DNA of 64,000 nt from Sinohyriopsis cumingii (taxonomy: Eukaryota; Mollusca; Bivalvia; Unionida; Unionidae): contig CM068838.1 in the NCBI GenBank assembly GCA_028554795.2, positions 92,214,974 to 92,278,973 on the forward strand, written 5' to 3'. The first letter of the stretch is position 1. Every line of letters starts with the position of its first letter. Made by a program: the position numbers and the translations under genes. Positions 57,205 to 64,000 of this stretch are shown here, piece after piece. The notes beneath the pieces were generated by a model. That model did no database searches. It saw nothing but the letters and a program-made list of their open reading frames with translations, and was not told the origin of the DNA.

Positions 57205-59125
57205 CTTTAGTGGCAGACATTCAGTGTTAGAGTGTTGAGACTTAGGTGGCAGACATTCAGCATTTAGAGCATCAAGACTTAGTGACAGACATTCAATGCT
57301 TAGAGCATCAAGACTTAGTGGCAGACATTCAATGCTTAGAGTGTAGAGACTTTGTGACAGACATTCAATACTTAGAGCATAGAGACTTGGTGACAGACAT
57401 TAAATGCTTAGAACATCAACACTTAGTGGCAGACATTCAATGCTTAGAGTGTAGAGACTTAATGGCAGACATTCAATGCTTAGAGTGTCAAGACTTAGTG
57501 ACAGACATTCAATGCTTAGAGTGTAGAGACTTAATGGCAGGCATTCAATGCTTAGAGTGTAGAGACTGAGTGACAGACATTCAATGCTTAGAGTGTAGAA
57601 ACTTAGTGACAGACATTCAATGCTTAGAGTGTAGAAACTTAGTGACAGACATTTAATGCTTAGAGTGTAGAGACTTAGTGGCAGACATTCAATGCTTAGA
57701 GTGTCAAGACTTAGTGACAGACATTCAATGCTTAGAGTGTAGAAACTTAGTGACAGACATTCAATGCTTAGAGTGTAGAAACTTAGTGACAGACATTCAA
57801 TGCTTAGAGTGTAGAAACTTAGTGACAGACATTCAATGCTTAGAGTGTAGAAACTTAGTGACAGACATTCAATGCTTAGAGTGTAGAAACTTAGTGACAG
57901 ACATTCAATGCTTAGAGTGTAGAAACTTAGTGACAGACATTCAATGCTTAGAGTGTAGAAACTTAGTGACAGACATTCAATGCTTAGAGTGTAGAAACTT
58001 AGTGACAGACATTCAATGCTTAGAGTGTAGAAACTTAGTGACAGACATTCAATGCTTAGAGTGTAGAGACTGAGTGACAGACATTCAATGCTTAGAGTGT
58101 AGAGACTGAGTGACAGACATTCAATGCTTAGAGTGTAGAAACTTAGTGACAGACATTCAATGCTTAGAGTGTAGAAACTTAGTGACAGACATTCAATGCT
58201 TAGAGTGTAGAAACTTAGTGACAGACATTCAATGCTTAGAGTGTAGAGACTGAGTGACAGACATTCAATGCTTAGAGTGTAGAGACTGAGTGACAGACAT
58301 TCAATGCTTAGAGTGTAGAAACTTAGTGACAGACATTCAATGCTTAGAGTGTAGAAACTTAGTGACAGACATTCAATGCTTAGAGTGTAGAGACTGAGTG
58401 ACAGACATTCAATGCTTAGAGTGTAGAGACTGAGTGACAGACATTCAATGCTTAGAGTGTAGAAACTTAGTGACAGACATTCAATGCTTAGAGTGTAGAG
58501 ACTGAGTGACAGACATTCAATGCTTAGAGTGTAGAGACTGAGTGACAGACATTTAATACTTAGAGTGTAGAGACTTTGTGTCAGGCATTTGATATTTAGG
58601 GTGTTTAGATTTAGTGGCAGACATTCAGTATTTAGAGTGTTTAGGTTTAGTGGCAGGCATTCAGTATTTAGAGTGTTTAGACTTAGTGGCAGGCATTCAA
58701 TATTTAGAGTGTTGAGACTTTGATATATACTGTACATTCAATATTTAGAGTGTTTAGACTTGGTGGCAGACATTCAGTATTTAGGGTGTTTAGACTTAGT
58801 GGCAGTCATTCAATATTTAGGGTGTTTAGACTTAGTGGCAGACATTCAATATTTAGAGTGTTTAGACTTTGTGGCAGACATTCAATATTTAGGGTGTGTA
58901 CACTTAGTGGCACACATTCAATATTTAGAGTATTTAGACTTAGTGGCAGACATTCAATATTTAGAGTGTTTAGACTTAGTGGCAGACATTAAATATTTCG
59001 GGTGTGTAGACTTAGTGGCACACATTCAATATTTAGAGTGTTGAGACTGTGACATACTGTCCATTCAATATTTAGAGTGTTTAGACCTAGTGGCAGGCAT
59101 TCAATATTTAGATGTGCAGACTTTC
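57205..59125. repeat. 36-bp minisatellite, about 53 units
   Basis: Units of TTAGAGTGTAGAAACTTAGT followed by GACAGACATTCAATGC. The centre (57560-58540) is homogeneous and mixes two subtypes, GAAACTTAGTG and GAGACTGAGTG. The left (57205-57560) and right (58560-59125) edges carry other subtypes (GTGTTTAGACTTAGTGGCAG with TTCAATATTTAG on the right). Because 36 is 12 codons, one minus-strand frame stays open for 445 codons (repeating LSIECLSLSFYT) and plus-strand frames of 90-131 codons also occur. I see no start context, splice sites or unique flanking protein. Confidence 0.96.
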
Positions 59126-59254
59126 AAGAGTGATGTATAATGGCAATGAACTGACACCTGGATATATGGCCAGACACCTGGACATTTGGACAACTAGAAT
59201 TATTAAAAGATTAACAGGTGGACAGAAAAAAAACAACTTAACAAGATACAAGCA

Positions 59255-59530
59255 TAGATGGATCGATAGGTAGGTAGATTTATCAACTGATGGATGTTTA
59301 TCTACTTAGCCATTATCACAGCAAGGTATGGTAGTAAATATATTTATAGATGGACTGCTGGATAGCTAACTAACCATTTGATTAGCTCAGTAGGCAGGTT
59401 GATTTAGGATGGATGGATAGAAAATGAGCCAGATGGACAGCTAAGTTATGGAAGGCAGATTGATGGATATATACCAAGCCAAATGGATAGGGTAGATAGG
59501 TAGAAATATTCATAGATAGATACAGTGTAG
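59255..59530. repeat. degenerate GATA/GATG/GGTA tetranucleotide-like tract
   Basis: Scattered GATGGAT, GATAGGTAGGTAG, GATTGATGGATAT and GGTAGATAGGTAG motifs, not in strict register. Confidence 0.7.
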
Positions 59531-61384
59531 GTAGGTTATACCTGATAAATACATCCTTCTAATGAAAGTATGAACCAAAGTAACTCCTCCTAGGCATCAT
59601 CAAACCTTATACACATGTCTTTCTTAATCCTCAACTTCATGTACGTTAAACAAATTTCTTTATCTGAGGTGCAAATTAAACTCTATAACTGTGCAGACAT
59701 CAAATGCAATTAGGCCTCCCATTAATAATGAATGGACAATGTTTGAAGATTTCATTTCAGAGCATTAGTATCAGATCCTATCTCTCACAATATTACCACA
59801 TGAATTCAACTGCCAGTAACTCTATTCCAACAGTAACATGTAAGGCAAGAAATATGTGAACTTTTAGGAATACTTTTCAAATAAAATAACACCTAACAGT
59901 CCCTCAACCCTAATGTGATTCTTAGTTTTTTAATCTAATCAACTAGTTTCTTTCCTATAATGTTTAAATTGTATGTTAACAGTCCATAAATGGATTTTAT
60001 CAAATGCTTACAAAAAGGTTAATACCACTCACAAGGTGGATATGGTATAAGAACAATTAATTCTGAAAACAATGAAATAAAATACATAAATGATTTTAGG
60101 AAAAGATTAGTTACTGCATAATAATACAACAGGTAAATGGCTACAGGACAAGATCTAAAGCCCCAAATCAAAGCCACATGTTAATATTGTTCTCAGAAAG
60201 TCCTGTGAGATCAGCTGTGTATACAACCTGTATTAACAACCAATACAACCCATGTTTTGCCAGTCCTCAGTTAAACAACTAACATTTAACAGGTCCTCAA
60301 TTTAATGAATAAAACAAATCATGTTTTGCAGGGTCCCTGATCAATTCCTTTCATATGGGTAATGCTTATAAATATATTACCATATACCTGCCATATTCCC
60401 AGACAGTACTGGGAGGTTTTGGGGGACTCTAAACATGCATTTTGAAAACCCATAACTGATAAACCAATGTTCCAACTGAGAATAAATTATCTTTTTATAT
60501 AGGCTTATATAATATTACTGGAAATTCAAATCTGAGAAAAAGAAAGTGACATATCTTTTCTTTGAAACATTTAATATACTTACAAACTTGTACACTGTTC
60601 CAACTACCAAAATAATTTGTGTTTTGCATTTTAAATATGGAGCAAAATCAGAGTTGAAAGAAGCATTGCTGTTGATCACCAACTTGCCAATAATCTTTAA
60701 TAATAGTCCCATTCCTAGACAATGATGTTTTAATAACTTCTGTGCTTTAACATGCATCTCTATGACTATGACTCAAATAAATTAGGTTGTTCCACTTAAT
60801 GAACTTTACCTATGCAAACTAACCTAATGGGCACTCCTACAGCAGTGTTCAAAGGACTTGTCATGCATCATGCTAGCTATTCTCAATCAATTAAGTAATC
60901 TGTGTAATGGTGGTTGTTTATCTCTAACCACCTTATCTTTTAATTGAATCCATGATAAACAGATGTATGAACTGCCCAGAGGATAGATTTACATGGGCTC
61001 TAAGTAGGATTGTTTACTATTTATACAGACTACATACTTCAAACATGTATAGTGGTGGTAAAATAAATGTCTTGTCCACCCACCCTCAGATTATTGAAAA
61101 TCATATTTTTTCAAATACAATGATATTGGGGGGAATTGGGAGTCAGATATCATGTTTTTTGTATGACATCATTTTATGGAAGGTATGCTACCAGCAGGTG
61201 TCAAGATTGTCATAAAATACCTTTGCAAATGTCAAACCCATCCTTTGGGGATGGGTTGCAATTTTTTATTTTTTTTGCACACTGTTTAAGCTAACAGTCT
61301 CACTCAACCAGATCCACTACATGGCTATGTGAAATCTCAGCCAAAGAGATTTTCTCCTTTTAATGTGAGAACAAGACATGTATC
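59531..61384. other. spacer, no gene seen
   Basis: AT-rich. Short open frames (60515-60757, 60952-61215) lack protein-like features. Confidence 0.4.
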
Positions 61385-61790
61385 TCATAAAGTCACACAA
61401 CCAGACCCTTACATGGCATAGATTTCATGAAGTCACACAACCAGACCCTTACATAGCATAGATTTCATGAAGTCACACAACCAGATCCTCAGATGGCACA
61501 GATCTCATGAAGCAGCATGATCTGACCCTCATATGGGATAAATCTCTTAAAGCCATATGACCAGATCCTCATATGGAATAAATTTCTTAAAGTCATATGA
61601 CCAGATCCTCATATGGATTAAATCTCTTAAAGTCATATGACCAGATCCTCATATGGGATAAATCTCTTAAAGTCATATGACCAGATCCTCATATGGGATA
61701 AATCTCCTAAAGTCATATGATCAGTTCCTCAAATGGGATAAATCTCTTAAAGTCATATGATCAGATCCTCTTCCAGCATATATCATGGAG
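61385..61790. repeat. 40-bp minisatellite, about 10 units
   Basis: AAAGTCATATGACCAGATCC followed by TCATATGGGATAAATCTCTT. The left units (AAGTCACACAACCAGACCCT, CATAGATTTCATG) are a different subtype from the right units. Confidence 0.93.
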
Positions 61791-62060
61791 CAACATGACC
61801 TGAATAGAATTTTTCTTTACTGACAGGATTGGAGACAAAAGTGTATAGATTAGCACTTACAGGGTTTCACTGTAATATCTCGGAGTCCAATTTTTCATAT
61901 TTAAGTTTGTCACACACCATCAATCCATAACAATTGGAAATTTTCTTAATACCCTATTTATACAGAACTATATTCTACATAAAACTGTGTCAATACCTGG
62001 TACCAAATGGTGGCTTTCTGTTAAATCTGGTCAAATTCTGTAGAGTGGTTTTTGAGAAGA

Positions 62061-62310
62061 AATTGTTGTTGTTGCTGGGGGCTCAATGCCATTTTTCAGC
62101 ACATGATAGGCTATACATGGCACTCATTATAACTGGTGAGGGAAGAAACTGGGAAAACCCAAGGAAGAACCACCAACCTACAGGAAACTAATGGCAAGCT
62201 TTCTCACTTACACATATGGACCAATTGCAAGACTTGAACCCACACAGACTGAGGTGAGATTGCAGTGATCAGTAATGCTGGGTGATTTTAGACCCGTGGC
62301 TGCAGAAGAA
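62061..62310 (-). mobile_element. SINE family A, diverged full-length copy
   Basis: Seen from the plus strand: (GTT)n, GCCATTTTTCAGCACATGAT, AGGCTATACATGGC, GAAGAACCACCAACCTACAG and CAAGCTTTCTCAC, then the complement of box B (GACTTGAACCCAC) and a strongly eroded box A. Confidence 0.85.
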
Positions 62311-62588
62311 GTTGTTGAAAGGTCTTTAATTTTAGTTATGGTGTCATCTGAAAAGAACTGATACCAGAATATTCCTGTAAAATCAACTGCAAATCAGTCA
62401 AGTGGATTTTAGAAGTTTTAAATATCAACTGTAAACAGACAACAAATAACCAAGCCATAAGCTCACTTGGTCCAACAGACAGATGTGCTAGAAATGTTTG
62501 TTAAAGACTAAGGTGTGTGATTAAATTGGTTAGTGGGACACTGATTTCCATTGTGTTTCTCAAGTTATTTTTGCACCAGTCCCAAAGA

Positions 62589-63210
62589 TCAATTGTCCAG
62601 ATGAAAAACAAGTGTTCTAATGAGTCTAGACAAGAGTGGACAGGTCCTTTGGCCTATCCATAACTCCATTATAAAACTGAACATTCCCCTCTCCATTTGC
62701 AAATAAAAGCAGATTTTTCTCTGAATCAGAGAGGGGAAGAATAAAGAAATAGCTTGAAAGTATAATGTACAATTTTCACACAAACATTTCTTTTTTTATA
62801 GCATAATTTAGTAGAAATAAGAATGACTCCTGCAACCATACATTCCAGAATATACCTTGTGTATCTGACCAAACTGGTAATGCTGGACATAAAAGTCACA
62901 TTGGCAGCTTTAGAAACTATTTCACACAAAAGATGTGAATTGTACTAAGGACCAGGAGTGTGACAGTGCCTTTTGAAAGGATGATACACCAGAGGGGGTG
63001 TTTTAGGCCCACTGACCAAATACTATAGATGAGTTTTCCAGTCCCGTTGCAAAATATGTAATACCAAGACCTCATTTTGGCTTGCTGACCAGAGATGTCA
63101 GTTTTGCCAGATAAATAGTCAACCAGAAACATAATTGTGTCCATGAATAAAAATATCAGACTAAGAACAAGAAGATGAGGAAAAAACAAGTCATCCAACT
63201 GTCTGCCATC
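62589..63210 (-). other. hydrophobic broken frames, possible membrane-protein relic
   Basis: On the minus strand an ATG in an AAGATGGCAGAC context at about 63210 begins MADSWMTCFFLIFLFLV, signal-peptide-like, and stops. A shifted frame continues SLIFLFMDTIMFLVDYLSGK, MRSWYYIFCNGTGKLIY and WCIILSKGTVTLLVLSTIHI, and two further frames follow with small overlaps. AT-rich DNA easily gives hydrophobic frames, so this may be chance. I cannot identify a family. Confidence 0.22.
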
Positions 63211-63627
63211 TTAAATTCTTTGCTTTATAGGCTAGGGAACCATAAATATGGTGATCCCTTGGGTCCATAATCTTGCCTCTTAAACTATGAAGAATGAATT
63301 TAAATAGTGATAATGATGAGGTAACCTAAATGGTACAACCAATGATCAAAATGAAACGTTTCTAGTTTTCAATTGAAAAACAACTATATACATATATAAT
63401 TGCTGTACAGGGAAGTCATTTTTGTTAATGTTAAATTCAAATAAAGCCCAGGGTTTTTCTTTTGCCAGTTTTGAAAAATACTTGTTACTGCCAATGATGC
63501 TTTCAGACCGACAACTGAGGATTACATGTAATTAATTTGTTCAGGAGGTAAAGGGAGAGCTTAACTTCAGTTCCAGTTTGCAAAACTATTTCAGTCAATG
63601 TTAGAAGATTACTTTAGTACCTGCTGC

Positions 63628-63981
63628 ATATACTTGCTTGTATGTCAAGTCCACTTGCAAATTGCACAGACCCAGATCTGTCATCAAATAACATGATGGC
63701 ACATCTGGGTGTAAGTAGTTTTTCAGGAGTAATCAATAGGATGAAGAATGCAGACCCAGATTGGCCAGCCCATCTGGGTCTTTGCAGTCTTTTGGGAGTG
63801 ATCAGTTGAACAAAGAACACAGATCCAGATCGGCAAGTACATTATATGACAGCAGATCTGGGTCTATGCAGTCTTTTGGGAGTGATCAGTTGAACAAAGA
63901 ACACAGACCCAGATTGGCTAGTACATTATATGACAGCATATCTGGTCTATATTATCTGCAGTTGTGTTTGGCTTATATACA
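63628..63981. mobile_element. palindromic MITE, family P, internally expanded copy
   Basis: Begins ATACTTGCTTGTATGTCAAG and ends GTGTTTGGCTTATATACAGC. The segment with GGGAGTGATCAGTTGAACAA and AGAACACAGACCCAGAT is present about three times, lengthening the element from about 200 to about 350 bp. Confidence 0.8.
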
Positions 63982-64000
63982 GCATTTTGTAAATGCAAAG

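Noticed and set aside
57400-58737. 445-codon minus-strand ORF of LSIECLSLSFYT repeats as a gene
   Set aside because: It lies wholly inside a 36-bp tandem array whose period is 12 codons. The opposite strand is also open in long runs, and there is no start context, splice site or unique protein sequence.

Overview
The window looks like non-coding-rich animal DNA, most plausibly from a mollusc or another lophotrochozoan. It has long introns with GT/AG borders, tRNA-derived SINEs, CR1-like LINE fragments, cut-and-paste transposon relics, AT-rich spacer and very many tandem repeats. The mollusc call rests on the style of the repeats (for example AGGGAAATAACTCC-type motifs and SINEs ending in TTTAACGCCATTTTTCAGCAC read in the minus-strand sense) and is an inference. 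There is nothing bacterial here: no operons, no ribosome binding sites and no CRISPR arrays.

The one convincing host gene runs on the minus strand from about 32.6 kb down to 5.2 kb. Five short exons (32567-32611, 28387-28443, 24006-24115, 18977-19132, 5182-5346) have consensus-type splice borders and mutually compatible phases. Joined, they give an open frame of 177 complete codons plus a partial first codon, rich in Ser, Lys and Arg. It has no start, no stop and no domain I can name, so the gene continues beyond the exons seen here. Its introns (4 to 13.6 kb) are filled with minisatellites.

Mobile elements: a 956-bp Mutator-like (MULE) transposon at 42245-43200 keeps iterated terminal inverted repeats, an exact 9-bp target duplication and the last exon of a transposase. 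A broken two-exon gene at 34.3-35.7 kb sits between two clusters of TTCATGAAC palindromes (33.7-34.0 and 36.2-36.4 kb) and may be the remains of a larger transposon. CR1-like LINE fragments lie at 12.3-13.2 kb (+) and 43.8-44.9 kb (-). Three tRNA-derived SINE families (here A, B, C), a TTAA-flanked MITE (9929-10540) and a family of about 200-bp palindromic MITEs (here P, eight copies) account for much of the rest.

Tandem repeats cover roughly a fifth of the window, summing the spans listed. There are more than 20 independent arrays with periods of 21 to 69 bp. The largest are a 29-bp array of 2.46 kb (24.6-27.1 kb), a 36-bp array of 1.9 kb (57.2-59.1 kb), a 33-bp array of 1 kb (55.8-56.8 kb), a 32-bp array with an exact 128-bp higher-order period (30.5-31.4 kb), a 27/54-bp array (38.9-39.8 kb) and a 22-bp array interrupted by a LINE (11.5-13.3 kb). 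Most long open reading frames in the window are by-products of arrays whose period is a multiple of three.
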